Shown here piece by piece: positions 23,861-38,400 of a stretch of 64,000 nt of DNA. Under the pieces are notes generated by a model. The model searched no databases, was not told the origin of the DNA, and saw only the letters and a program-made list of their open reading frames with translations. Position 1 is the stretch's first letter. Every line of letters starts with the position of its first letter. The DNA is from Ectobius pallidus. Its lineage: Eukaryota > Arthropoda > Insecta > Blattodea > Ectobiidae. The translations under genes and the position numbers were made by a program. Location of the stretch: positions 166,166,559 to 166,230,558 of the forward strand of contig CAXKWD010000002.1 of assembly GCA_964059195.1 (NCBI GenBank), in the 5' to 3' direction.

Positions 23861-26630
23861 GTACTACAGAAATCCTCCCAAATGACAAAAGGCATAACTT
23901 TTCTTTGCGAATATAACCATGTACATCAACAATAAAAATGTACCATAGTTTACGAGATAAAGGCTTTCGAACCGTTGAAAACGCCTCGCACGAAAAAAGT
24001 CATATCGGCAAAAATAACATCTTTTTCAATTCCGCACACTCACGGCATATAAGAAACTTTCGGAAATAAAAATAAAATCGACGCTTACGAAAGTTGGCAT
24101 GGCTGAGAATCCCGGGAAGGCATGCAGCTTCTATAAAAGCGCTGGATTTTATAACAGTGTAAAAAAACAGTTTCAACTTCCTTTGGCATATAAACTTGTT
24201 TCCTCGGAAACACAAGACATTTTTGAGATTATATTGTTAATGTAAACACAATTTTTATATTCTTGGAGATGAAAATCGCGCAGGATTTTACAAAAGTCGA
24301 AATAAATCCATTTTATCAGCCTAGTACATAAAAACTCCCAAGAGACGAACGTCATAACATTTCATTGCGTATAAAACCGTGTACATCAACAATAAAAATG
24401 TACCATAGTTTACAAGATAACGGCTGTCGAACCGTTGAAAACGCCTCGCACGAAAAAAGTTACATCGGCAAAAATAACATCTTTTACATTTTCGCACACT
24501 CACAGCATAAAAAAACTTTCGGAAATAAAAATAAAATCGACGCTTACGAAAGTTGGCAGGGCTGAGAATCCCGGGAAGGGATGCAGCTTCTATAAAAGCG
24601 GAGGATTGTATAAAAGTGGAAAAAAAAAGTTTCAACTGCCTTTGGCATATAAACTTATGTTTCCTCGGAAACACAAGACATTTTTGAGTTTATATTGTTA
24701 ATGTAAAACAATATTTTTTATTCTTGGAGATGAAAATCGCGCAGGATTTTAGAAAAGTCGAAATAAAACCATTTTATCAGCCTAGTACATAAAAACTCCC
24801 AAGAGACGAACGTCATAACATTTCATTGCGAATAAAAGCGTGTACATCAACAATAAAAATGTACCATAGTTTACGAGATAACGGCTGTCGAACCGTTGAA
24901 AACGACTCACACGAAAAAAGTCATATCGGCAAAAAAACATCTTTTATAATTGCGCATACTCACAGCATAAAAGAAACTTTCGGAAATAAAAATAAAATCG
25001 ACGCTAACGGAAGTTGGCAGGGCTGAGAATCCCGGGAATGCATGCAGCTTCTATTAAAGCGCAGGATTGTATAAGATTGGAAAAAGAACAGTTTCAACTG
25101 CTTTTGCATATAAACTTATGTTTCCTCGGAAACACAAGACATTTTTGAGATTATATTGTTAATGTAAAAACAATATTTTTTATTCTTGGAGATGAAAGTC
25201 GCGCAGGATTTTAGAAATGTCGAAATAAAACCATTTTATCAGCCTAGTACATAAAAACTCCCAAGAGACGAACGTCATAACATTTCATTGCGAATAAAAC
25301 CGTGTACATCAACAATAAAAATGTACCATAGTTTACGAGATAACGGCTGTCGAACCGTTGAAAACGACTCACACGAAAAAAGTCATATCGGCAAAAAAAC
25401 ATCTTTTATAATTCCGCACACTCACAGCATAAAAGAAACTTTCGGAAATAAAAATAAAATCGACGCTTACGGAAGTTGGTAGGGCTGAGAATCCCGGGAA
25501 GGCATGCAGCTTCTATTAAAGAGCAGGATTGTATAGGAGTGGAAAAAGAACAGTTTCAACTGCTTTTGCATATAAACTTATGTTTCCTCGGAAACGCAAG
25601 AAATTTTTGAGATTATATTGTTAATGTAAAAACAGTATCTTTTATTCTTGGAGGTGAAAATCGCGCAGGATTTTAGAAAACTCGAAATAAATACGTTTTA
25701 TCAGCATACTACATAAATCCTCCCAAATGACAAAACGAATAACTTTTCATTGCGAATATAACCATGTACATCAACAATAAAAATGTACCATAGTTTACGT
25801 TATAACGGCTGTCGAACCGTCTCAAACGCCTCACACGAAAAAAGTCATATCGGCAAAAATTACATCTTTTACAATTCCGTATACTCACACCATAAAAGAA
25901 ACTTAGGGAAACAAAAATAAAATCGACGCTAACGGAAGTTGGTAGGGCTGAGAATCCCGGGAAGGCATGCAGCTTCTATTAAAGCGCGGTATTGTATAAG
26001 AGTGGAAAATGAACAGTTTCAACTGCTTTTGCATATAAACTTATGTTTCCTCGGAAACGCAATAAATTTTTGAGATTATATTGTTAACGTAAAAACAGTA
26101 TCTTTTATTCTTGGAGATGAAAATCGCGCAGGATTTTAGAAAAGTCGAAATAAAACCGTTTTATCAGCATACTACATAAAAACTCACTGGAGACGAACCT
26201 CATAACATTTCATTGCGAATAAAACCGTGTAACATCAACAATAAAAATGTACCATAGTTTACGAGATAACGGCTGTCGAACCGTTGAAAACGCCTCACAC
26301 GAAAAAAGTAATATCGGCAAAAATAACATCTTTTACAATTCCGCACACTCACAGCATAAAAGAAACTTTCGGAAATAAAAATAAAATCGACGCTTACGGA
26401 AGCTTGTAGGTCTGAGAATCCCGGGAAGGTTCATCTTCCATTAAAAAGCAGGATTGTATAAGATTGGAAAAAGAACAGTTTCAACTGCTTTTGCATATAA
26501 ACTTATGTTTCCTCGGAAACGCAATAAATTTTTGAGATTATATTGTTAATGTAAAAACAGTATCTTTTATTCTTGGAGATGAAAATCGCGCAGGATTTTT
26601 GAAAACTCGAAATAAAAACGTTTTATCAGC
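23861..26630 (+). repeat. First copy of 2770 bp segmental duplication (M-T-F-G-H-I)
   Basis: Begins with M of the CTACAGAAATCC variant. Repeated at 26631-29400. Differences seen in the second copy are the start of M and single bases at 28633 (TAGATC for TACATC) and 28976 (CATAAAATTT for CATAACATTT). Confidence 0.8.
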
Positions 26631-29400
26631 GTACTACATAAATCCTCCCAAATGACAAAAGGCATAACTTTTCTTTGCGAATATAACCATGTACATCAAC
26701 AATAAAAATGTACCATAGTTTACGAGATAAAGGCTTTCGAACCGTTGAAAACGCCTCGCACGAAAAAAGTCATATCGGCAAAAATAACATCTTTTTCAAT
26801 TCCGCACACTCACGGCATATAAGAAACTTTCGGAAATAAAAATAAAATCGACGCTTACGAAAGTTGGCATGGCTGAGAATCCCGGGAAGGCATGCAGCTT
26901 CTATAAAAGCGCTGGATTTTATAACAGTGTAAAAAAACAGTTTCAACTTCCTTTGGCATATAAACTTGTTTCCTCGGAAACACAAGACATTTTTGAGATT
27001 ATATTGTTAATGTAAACACAATTTTTATATTCTTGGAGATGAAAATCGCGCAGGATTTTACAAAAGTCGAAATAAATCCATTTTATCAGCCTAGTACATA
27101 AAAACTCCCAAGAGACGAACGTCATAACATTTCATTGCGTATAAAACCGTGTACATCAACAATAAAAATGTACCATAGTTTACAAGATAACGGCTGTCGA
27201 ACCGTTGAAAACGCCTCGCACGAAAAAAGTTACATCGGCAAAAATAACATCTTTTACATTTTCGCACACTCACAGCATAAAAAAACTTTCGGAAATAAAA
27301 ATAAAATCGACGCTTACGAAAGTTGGCAGGGCTGAGAATCCCGGGAAGGGATGCAGCTTCTATAAAAGCGGAGGATTGTATAAAAGTGGAAAAAAAAAGT
27401 TTCAACTGCCTTTGGCATATAAACTTATGTTTCCTCGGAAACACAAGACATTTTTGAGTTTATATTGTTAATGTAAAACAATATTTTTTATTCTTGGAGA
27501 TGAAAATCGCGCAGGATTTTAGAAAAGTCGAAATAAAACCATTTTATCAGCCTAGTACATAAAAACTCCCAAGAGACGAACGTCATAACATTTCATTGCG
27601 AATAAAAGCGTGTACATCAACAATAAAAATGTACCATAGTTTACGAGATAACGGCTGTCGAACCGTTGAAAACGACTCACACGAAAAAAGTCATATCGGC
27701 AAAAAAACATCTTTTATAATTGCGCATACTCACAGCATAAAAGAAACTTTCGGAAATAAAAATAAAATCGACGCTAACGGAAGTTGGCAGGGCTGAGAAT
27801 CCCGGGAATGCATGCAGCTTCTATTAAAGCGCAGGATTGTATAAGATTGGAAAAAGAACAGTTTCAACTGCTTTTGCATATAAACTTATGTTTCCTCGGA
27901 AACACAAGACATTTTTGAGATTATATTGTTAATGTAAAAACAATATTTTTTATTCTTGGAGATGAAAGTCGCGCAGGATTTTAGAAATGTCGAAATAAAA
28001 CCATTTTATCAGCCTAGTACATAAAAACTCCCAAGAGACGAACGTCATAACATTTCATTGCGAATAAAACCGTGTACATCAACAATAAAAATGTACCATA
28101 GTTTACGAGATAACGGCTGTCGAACCGTTGAAAACGACTCACACGAAAAAAGTCATATCGGCAAAAAAACATCTTTTATAATTCCGCACACTCACAGCAT
28201 AAAAGAAACTTTCGGAAATAAAAATAAAATCGACGCTTACGGAAGTTGGTAGGGCTGAGAATCCCGGGAAGGCATGCAGCTTCTATTAAAGAGCAGGATT
28301 GTATAGGAGTGGAAAAAGAACAGTTTCAACTGCTTTTGCATATAAACTTATGTTTCCTCGGAAACGCAAGAAATTTTTGAGATTATATTGTTAATGTAAA
28401 AACAGTATCTTTTATTCTTGGAGGTGAAAATCGCGCAGGATTTTAGAAAACTCGAAATAAATACGTTTTATCAGCATACTACATAAATCCTCCCAAATGA
28501 CAAAACGAATAACTTTTCATTGCGAATATAACCATGTACATCAACAATAAAAATGTACCATAGTTTACGTTATAACGGCTGTCGAACCGTCTCAAACGCC
28601 TCACACGAAAAAAGTCATATCGGCAAAAATTAGATCTTTTACAATTCCGTATACTCACACCATAAAAGAAACTTAGGGAAACAAAAATAAAATCGACGCT
28701 AACGGAAGTTGGTAGGGCTGAGAATCCCGGGAAGGCATGCAGCTTCTATTAAAGCGCGGTATTGTATAAGAGTGGAAAATGAACAGTTTCAACTGCTTTT
28801 GCATATAAACTTATGTTTCCTCGGAAACGCAATAAATTTTTGAGATTATATTGTTAACGTAAAAACAGTATCTTTTATTCTTGGAGATGAAAATCGCGCA
28901 GGATTTTAGAAAAGTCGAAATAAAACCGTTTTATCAGCATACTACATAAAAACTCACTGGAGACGAACCTCATAAAATTTCATTGCGAATAAAACCGTGT
29001 AACATCAACAATAAAAATGTACCATAGTTTACGAGATAACGGCTGTCGAACCGTTGAAAACGCCTCACACGAAAAAAGTAATATCGGCAAAAATAACATC
29101 TTTTACAATTCCGCACACTCACAGCATAAAAGAAACTTTCGGAAATAAAAATAAAATCGACGCTTACGGAAGCTTGTAGGTCTGAGAATCCCGGGAAGGT
29201 TCATCTTCCATTAAAAAGCAGGATTGTATAAGATTGGAAAAAGAACAGTTTCAACTGCTTTTGCATATAAACTTATGTTTCCTCGGAAACGCAATAAATT
29301 TTTGAGATTATATTGTTAATGTAAAAACAGTATCTTTTATTCTTGGAGATGAAAATCGCGCAGGATTTTTGAAAACTCGAAATAAAAACGTTTTATCAGC
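26631..29400 (+). repeat. Second copy of 2770 bp segmental duplication
   Basis: Its M starts like J (CTACATAAATCC) and becomes M-like by TTTCTTTGCG at 26677, so the exchange point is between 26640 and 26676. That is what an unequal crossover between a J and an M would leave. Confidence 0.8.
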
Positions 29401-31250
29401 GTACTACATAAATCCTCCCAAATGACAAAAGGCATAACTTTTCTTTCCGAATATAACCATGTACATCAACAATAAAAATGTACCATAGTTTACAAGATAA
29501 CGGCTGTCGAACCGTTGAAAACGCCTCGCACGAAAAAAGTTACATCGGCAAAAATAACATCTTTTACATTTTCGCACACTCACAGCATAAAAAGCTTTCG
29601 GAAATAAAAATAAAATCGACGCTTACGAAAGTTGGCAGGGCTGAGAATCCCGGGAAGGGATGCAGCTTCTATAAAAGCGGAGGATTGTATAAAAGTGGAA
29701 AAAAAAAGTTTCAACTGCCTTTGGCATATAAACTTATGTTTCCTCGGAAACACAAGACATATTTGAGATTATATTGTTAATGTAAAAACAATATTTTTTA
29801 TTCTTGGAGATGAAAATCGCGCAGGATTTTAGAAAAGTCGAAATAAAACCATTTTATCAGCCTAGTACATAAAAACTCCCAAGAGACGAACGTCATAACA
29901 TTTCATTGCGAATAAAAGCGTGTACATCAACAATAAAAATGTACCATAGTTTACGAGATAACGGCTGTCGAACCGTTGAAAACGACTCACACGAAAAAAG
30001 TCATATCGGTAAAAATAACATCTTTTTCAAATCCGCATACTCACAGCATAAAAGAAACTTTCGGAAATAAAACTAAAATCGACGCTAACGGAAGTTGGCA
30101 GGGCTGAGAATCCCGGGAAGGCATGCAGCTGCTATTAAAGCGCAGGATTGTATAAGAGTGGAAAGAGAACAGTTTCAACTGCTTTTGCATATAAACTTAT
30201 GTTTCCTCGGAAACACAAGACATTTTTGAGATTATATTGTTAATGTAAAAACAATATTTTTTATTCTTGGAGATGAAAGTTGCGCAGGATTTTAGAAAAG
30301 TCGAAATAAAACCATTTTATCAGCCTAGTACATAAAAACTCCCAAGAGACGAACGTCATAACATTTCATTGCGAACAAAACGTTTACATCAACAATAAAA
30401 ATGTACCATAGTTTACGTTATAACGGCTGTCGAACCGTCTCAAACGCCTCACACGAAAAAAGTCATATCGGCAAAAATTACATCTTTTACAATTCCGTAT
30501 ACTCACACCATAAAAGAAACTTAGGGAAACAAAAATAAAATCGACGCTAACGGAAGTTGGTAGGGCTGAGAATCCCGGGAAGGCATGCAGCCTCTATTAA
30601 AGCGCGGTATTGTATAAGAGTGGAAAATGAACAGTTTCAACTGCTTTTGCATATAAACTTATGTTTCCTCGGAAACGCAATAAATTTTTGAGATTATATT
30701 GTTAACGTAAAAACAGTATCTTTTATTCTTGGAGATGAAAATCGCGCAGGATTTTAGAAAAGTCGAAATAAAACCGTTTTATCAGCATACTACATAAAAA
30801 CTCTCTAGAGACGAACCTCATAACATTTCATTGCGAATTAAACTGTGTAACATCAACAATAAAAATGTACCATAGTTTACGAGATAACGGCTGTCGAACC
30901 GTTGAAAAAGCCTCGCACGAAAAAAGTCATATCGGTAAAAATAACATCTTTTTCAAATCCGCATACTCACAGCATAAAAGAAACTTTCGGAAATAAAACT
31001 AAAATCGACGCTAACGGAAGTTGGCAGGGCTGAGAATCCCGGGAAGGCATGCAGCTTCCATTAAAGCGCAGGATTGTATAAGAGTGGAAAGAGAACAGTT
31101 TCAACTGCTTTTGCATATAAACTTATGTTTCCTCGGAAACACAAGACATTTTTGAGATTATATTGTTAATGTAAAAACAATATTTTTTATTCTTGGAGAT
31201 GAAAGTCGCGCAGGGTTTTAGAAAAGTCGAAATAAAACCATTTTATCAGC

Positions 31251-34200
31251 CTAGTACATAAAAACTCCCAAGAGACGAACGTCATAACATTTCATTGCGA
31301 ATAAAAGCGTGTACATCAACAATAAACATGTACCATAATTTACGAGATAACGGCTGTCGAACCGTTGAAAACGCCTCACACGAAAAAAGTAATATCGGCA
31401 AAAATAACATCTTTTACAATTCCGCACACTCACAGCATAAAAGAAACTTTCGGAAATAAAAATAAAATCGACGCTTACGGAAGTTTGTAGGGCTGAGAAT
31501 CCCAGGAAGGTGCAGCTTCCATTAAAAAGCAGGATTGTATAAGTTTGAAAAAAGAACAGTTTCAACTGCTTTTGCATATAAACTTATGTTTCCTCGGAAA
31601 CGCAAGAAATTTTTGAGATTATATTGTTAATGTAAAAACAGTATCTTTTATTCTTGGAGATGAAAATCGCGCAGGATTTTTGAAAACTCGAAATAAAAAC
31701 GTTTTATCAGCGTACTACATAAATCCTCCCAAATGACAAAAGGCATAACTTTTCTTTGCGAATATAACCATGTACATCAACAATAAAAATGTACCATAGT
31801 TTACGAGATAAAGGCTTTCGAACCGTTGAAAACGCCTCGCACGAAAAAAGTCATATTGGCAAAAATAACATCTTTTTCAATTCCGCACACTCACGGCATA
31901 AAAGAAACTTTCGGAAATAAAAATAAAATCGACGCTTACGAAAGTTGGCATGGCTGAGAATCCCGGGAAGGCATGCAGCTTCTATAAAAGCGCTGGATTT
32001 TATAACAGTGTAAAAAAAACAGTTTCAACTTCCTTTGGCATATAAACTTGTTTCCTCGGAAACACAAGACATTTTTGAGATTATATTGTTAATGTAAACA
32101 CAATTTTTTTTATTCTTGGAGATGAAAATCGCGCAGGATATAACAAAAGTCGAAATAAAACCATTTTATCAGCCTAGTACATAAAAACTCCCAAGAGACG
32201 AACGTCATAACATTTCATTGCGTATAAAACCGTGTACATCAACAATAAAAATGTACCATAGTTTACAAGATAACGGCTGTCGAACCGTTGAAAACGCCTC
32301 GCACGAAAAAAGTTACATCGGCAAAAATAACATCTTTTACATTTTCGCACACTCACAGCATAAAAAAACTTTCGGAAATAAAAATAAAATCGACGCTTAC
32401 GAAAGTCGGCAGGGCTGAGAATCCCGGGAAGGGATGCAGCTTCTATAAAAGCGGAGGATTGTATAAAAGTGGAAAAAAAAAAGTTTCAACTGCCTTTGGC
32501 ATATAAACTTATGTTTCCTCGGAAACACAAGACATTTTTGAGATTATATTGTTAATGTAAAAACAATATTTTTTATTCTTGGAGATGAAAATCGCGCAGG
32601 ATTTTAGAAAAGTCGAAATAAAACCATTTTATCAGCCTAGTACATAAAAACTCCCAAGAGACGAACGTCATAACATTTCATTGCGAATAAAAGCGTGTAC
32701 ATCAACAATAAAAATGTACCATAGTTTACGAGATAACGGCTGTCGAACCGTTGAAAACGACTCACACGAAAAAAGTCATATCGGCAAAAATAACATCTTT
32801 TACAATTCCGTATACTCACACCATAAAAGAAACTTAGGGAAATAAAAATAAAATCGACGCTAACGGAAGTTGGTAGGGCTGAGAATCCCGGGAAGGCATG
32901 CAGCTTCTATTAAAGCGCGGTATTGTATAAGAGTGGAAAATGAACAGTTTCAACTGCTTTTGCATATAAACTTATGTTTCCTCGGAAACGCAATAAATTT
33001 TTGAGATTATATTGTTAATGTAAAAACAGTATCTTTTATTCTTGGAGATGAAAATCGCGCAAGATTTTAGAAAAGTCGAAATAAAACCGTTTTATCTGCA
33101 TACTACATAAAAACTCTCTAGAGACGAACCTCATAACATTTCATTGCGAATAAAACCGTGTAACATCAACAATAAAAATGTACCATAGTTTACGAGATAA
33201 CGGCTGTCGAACCGTTGAAAACGCCTCGCACGAAAAAAGTCATATCGGCAAAAATAACATCTTTTACAATTCCGCACACTCACAGCATAAAAGAAACTTT
33301 CGGAAATAAAAATAAAATCGACGCTAACGGAAGTTGGCAGGGCTGAGAATCCCGGGAAGGCATGCAGCTTCTATTAAAGCGCAGGGTTGTATAAGAGTGG
33401 AAAAAGAACAGTTTCAACTACTTTTGCATATAAACTTATGTTTCCTCGGAAACACAAGACATTTTTGAGATTATATTGTTAATGTAAAAACAATATTTTT
33501 TATTCTTGGACATGAAAATTGCGCATGATTTTAGAAAAGTCGATATAAAACCATTATATCAGCCTAGTACATAAAAACTCCCAAGAGACGAACGTCATAA
33601 CATTTCATTGCGAATAAAAGCGTGTACATCAACAATAAAAATGTACCATAGTTTACGAGATAACGGTTGTCGAACCGTTGAAAACGACTCATACGAAAAA
33701 AGTCATATCGGCAAAAATAACATCTTTTTCAAATCCGCATACTCACAGCATAAAGAAACTTACGGAAATAAAAATAAAATCGACGCTAACGGAAGTTGGC
33801 ATGGCTGAGAATCCCGGGAAGGCATGCAGCTTCTATAAAAGCGGAGGATTGTATAAGAGTGGAAAGAGAACAGTTTCAACTGCTTTTGCATATAAACTTA
33901 TGTTTCCTCGGAAACACAAGACATTTTTGAGATTATATTGTTAATGTAAAAACAATATTTTTTATTCTTGGAGATGAAAATCGCGCAGGATTTTAGAAAA
34001 GTCGAAATAAAACCATTTTATCAGCCTAGTACATAAAAACTCCCAAGAGACGAACGTCATAACATTTCATTGCGAATAAAAGCGTGTACATCAACAATAA
34101 AAATGTACCATAGTTTACGAGATAACGGCTGTCGAACCGTTGAAAACGACTCACACGAAAAAAGTCATATCGGTAAAAATAACATCTTTTTCAAATCCGC

Positions 34201-35414
34201 ATACTCACAGCATAAAAGAAACTTTCGGAAATAAAACTAAAATCGACGCTAACGGAAGTTGGCAGGGCTGAGAATCCCGGGAAGGCATGCAGCTGCTATT
34301 AAAGCGCAGGATTGTATAAGAGTGGAAAGAGAACAGTTTCAACTGCTTTTGCATATAAACTTATGTTTCCTCGGAAACACAAGACATTTTTGAGATTATA
34401 TTGTTAATGTAAAAACAATATTTTTTATTCTTGGAGATGAAAGTTGCGCAGGATTTTAGAAAAGTCGAAATAAAACCATTTTATCAGCCTAGTACATAAT
34501 AACTCCCAAGAGACGAACGTCATTACATTTCATTGCGAACAAAACGTTTACATCAACAATAAAAATGTACCATAGTTTACGTTATAACGGCTGTCGAACC
34601 GTCTCAAACGCCTCACACGAAAAAAGTCATATCGGCAAAAATTACATCTTTTACAATTCCGTATACTCACACCATAAAAGAAACTTAGGGAAACAAAAAT
34701 AAAATCGACGCTAACGGAAGTTGGTAGGGCTGAGAATCCCGGGAAGGCATGCAGCCTCTATTAAAGCGCGGTATTGTATAAGAGTGGAAAATGAACAGTT
34801 TCAACTGCTTTTGCATATAAACTTATGTTTCCTCGGAAACGCAATAAATTTTTGAGATTATATTGTTAACGTAAAAACAGTATCTTTTATTCTTGGAGAT
34901 GAAAATCGCGCAGGATTTTAGAAAAGTCGAAATAAAACCGTTTTATCAGCATACTACATAAAAACTCTCTAGAGACGAACCTCATAACATTTCATTGCGA
35001 ATTAAACTGTGTAACATCAACAATAAAAATGTACCATAGTTTACGAGATAACGGCTGTCGAACCGTTGAAAAAGCCTCGCACGAAAAAAGTCATATCGGT
35101 AAAAATAACATCTTTTTCAAATCCGCATACTCACAGCATAAAAGAAACTTTCGGAAATAAAACTAAAATCGACGCTAACGGAAGTTGGCAGGGCTGAGAA
35201 TCCCGGGAAGGCATGCAGCTTCCATTAAAGCGCAGGATTGTATAAGAGTGGAAAGAGAACAGTTTCAACTGCTTTTGCATATAAACTTATGTTTCCTCGG
35301 AAACACAAGACATTTTTGAGATTATATTGTTAATGTAAAAACAATATTTTTTATTCTTGGAGATGAAAGTCGCGCAGGGTTTTAGAAAAGTCGAAATAAA
35401 ACCATTTTATCAGC
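31251..35414 (+). repeat. 9-monomer HOR unit A-M-T-C-D-E-L-Q-S (4164 bp)
   Basis: Monomer starts: A 31251, M 31712, T 32174, C 32637, D 33100, E 33564, L 34026, Q 34489, S 34951. First complete copy of the short unit. Private changes in A: C at 31327 and A at 31504, the latter removing the CCCGGG site. Confidence 0.88.
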
Positions 35415-38400
35415 CTAGTACATAAAAACTCCCAAGAGACGAACGTCATAACATTTCATTGCGAATAAAAGCGTGTACATCAACAATAAAAATGTACCAT
35501 AATTTACGAGATAACGGCTGTCGAACCGTTGAAAACGCCTCACACGAAAAAAGTAATATCGGCAAAAATAACATCTTTTACAATTCCGCACACTCACAGC
35601 ATAAAAGAAACTTTCGGAAATAAAAATAAAATCGACGCTTACGGAAGTTTGTAGGGCTGAGAATCCCGGGAAGGTGCAGCTTCCATTAAAAAGCAGGATT
35701 GTATAAGTTTGGAAAAAGAACAGTTTCAACTGCTTTTGCATATAAACTTATGTTTCCTCGGAAACGCAATAAATTTTTGAGATTATATTGTTAATGTAAA
35801 AACAGTATCTTTTATTCTTGGAGATGAAAATCGCGCAGGATTTTTGAAAACTCGAAATAAAAACGTTTTATCAGCGTACTACATAAATCCTCCCAAATGA
35901 CAAAAGGCATAACTTTTCTTTGCGAATATAACCATGTACATCAACAATAAAAATGTACCATAGTTTACGAGATAAAGGCTTTCGAACCGTTGAAAACGCC
36001 TCGCACGAAAAAAGTCATATTGGCAAAAATAACATCTTTTTCAATTCCGCACACTCACGGCATAAAAGAAACTTTCGGAAATAATAATAAAATCGACGCT
36101 TACGAAAGTTGGCATGGCTGAGAATCCCGGGAAGGCATGCAGCTTCTATAAAAGCGCTGGATTTTATAACAGTGTAAAAAAAACAGTTTCAACTTCCTTT
36201 GGCATATAAACTTGTTTCCTCGGAAACACAAGACATTTTTGAGATTATATTGTTAATGTAAACACAATTTTTTTTATTCTTGGAGATGAAAATCGCGCAG
36301 GATATAACAAAAGTCGAAATAAAACCATTTTATCAGCCTAGTACATAAAAACTCCCAAGAGACGAACGTCATAACATTTCATTGCGTATAAAACCGTGTA
36401 CATCAACAATAAAAATGTACCATAGTTTACAAGATAACGGCTGTCGAACCGTTGAAAACGCCTCGCACGAAAAAAGTTACATCGGCAAAAATAACATCTT
36501 TTACATTTTCGCACACTCACAGCATAAAAAAACTTTCGGAAATAAAAATAAAATCGACGCTTACGAAAGTCGGCAGGGCTGAGAATCCCGGGAAGGGATG
36601 CAGCTTCTATAAAAGCGGAGGATTGTATAAAAGTGGAAAAAAAAAGTTTCAACTGCCTTTGGCATATAAACTTATGTTTCCTCGGAAACACAAGACATTT
36701 TTGAGATTATATTGTTAATGTAAAAACAATATTTTTTATTCTTGGAGATGAAAATCGCGCAGGATTTTAGAAAAGTCGAAATAAAACCATTTTATCAGCC
36801 TAGTACATAAAAACTCCCAAGAGACGAACGTCATAACATTTCATTGCGAATAAAAGCGTGTACATCAACAATAAAAATGTACCATAGTTTACGAGATAAC
36901 GGCTGTCGAACCGTTGAAAACGACTCACACGAAAAAAGTCATATCGGCAAAAATAACATCTTTTATAATTCCGCATACTCACAGCATAAAAGAAACTTTC
37001 GGAAATAAAAATAAAATCGACGCTTACGGAAGTTGGTAGGGCTGAGAATCCCGGGAAGGCATGCAGCTTCTATAAAAGCGGAGGATTGTATAAGAGTGGA
37101 AAGAGAACAGTTTCAACTGCTTTTGCATATAAACTTATGTTTCCTCGGAAACACAATACATTTTTGAGATTATATTGTTAATGTAAAAACAATATTTTTT
37201 ATTCTTGGAGATGAAAATCGCGCAGGATTTTAGAAAAGTCGAAATAAAACCATTTTATCAGCCTAGTACATAAAAACTCCCAAGAGACGAACGTCATAAC
37301 ATTTCATTGCGAATAAAAGCGTGTACATCAACAATAAAAATGTACCATAGTTTACGAGATAACGGCTGTCGAACCGTTGAAAAAGACTCACACGAAAAAA
37401 GTCATATCGGCAAAAATAACATCTTTTACAATTCCGTATACTCACACCATAAAAGAAACTTAGGGAAATAAAAATAAAATCGACGCTAACGGAAGTTGGT
37501 AGGGCTGAGAATCCCGGGAAGGCATGCAGCTTCTATTAAAGCGCGGTATTGTATAAGACTGGAAAATGAACAGTTTCAACTGCTTTTGCATATAAACTTA
37601 TGTTTCCTCGGAAACGCAATAAATTTTTGAGATTATATTGTTAATGTAAAAACAGTATCTTTTATTCTTGGAGATGAAAATCGCGCAAGATTTTAGAAAA
37701 GTCGAAATAAAACCGTTTTATCTGCATACTACATAAAAACTCTCTAGAGACGAACCTCATAACATTTCATTGCGAATAAAACCGTGTAACATCAACAATA
37801 AAAATGTACCATAGTTTACGAGATAACGGCTGTCGAACCGTCTCAAACGCCTCACACGAAAAAAGTCATATCGGCAAAAATTACATCTTTTACAATTCCG
37901 TATACTCACACCATAAAAGAAACTTAGGGAAACAAAAATAAAATCGACGCTAACGGAAGTTGGTAGGGCTGAGAATCCCGGGAAGGCATGCAGCTTCTAT
38001 TAAAGCGCGGTATTGTATAAGAGTGGAAAATGAACAGTTTCAACTGCTTTTGCATATAAACTTATGTTTCCTCGGAAACGCAATAAATTTTTGAGATTAT
38101 ATTGTTAACGTAAAAACAGTATCTTTTATTCTTGGAGATGAAAATCGCGCAGGATTTTAGAAAAGTCGAAATAAAACCGTTTTATCAGCATACTACATAA
38201 AAACTCACTGGAGACGAACCTCATAACATTTCATTGCGAATAAAACCGTGTAACATCAACAATAAAAATGTACCATAGTTTACGAGATAACGGCTGTCGA
38301 ACCGTTGAAAACGCCTCACACGAAAAAAGTAATATCGGCAAAAATAACATCTTTTACAATTCCGCACACTCACAGCATAAAAGAAACTTTCGGAAATAAA

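Larger units (their letters stand above)
23401..31250 (+). repeat. 17-monomer HOR unit with internal 6-monomer duplication
   Basis: Monomer starts: A2 23401, M 23861, T 24321, F 24782, G 25244, H 25706, I 26169, M 26631, T 27091, F 27552, G 28014, H 28476, I 28939, J 29401, L 29862, Q 30325, S 30787. The M-T-F-G-H-I series occurs twice in a row. After S the order enters the shorter A-M-T-C-D-E-L-Q-S unit at 31251. Confidence 0.85.
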
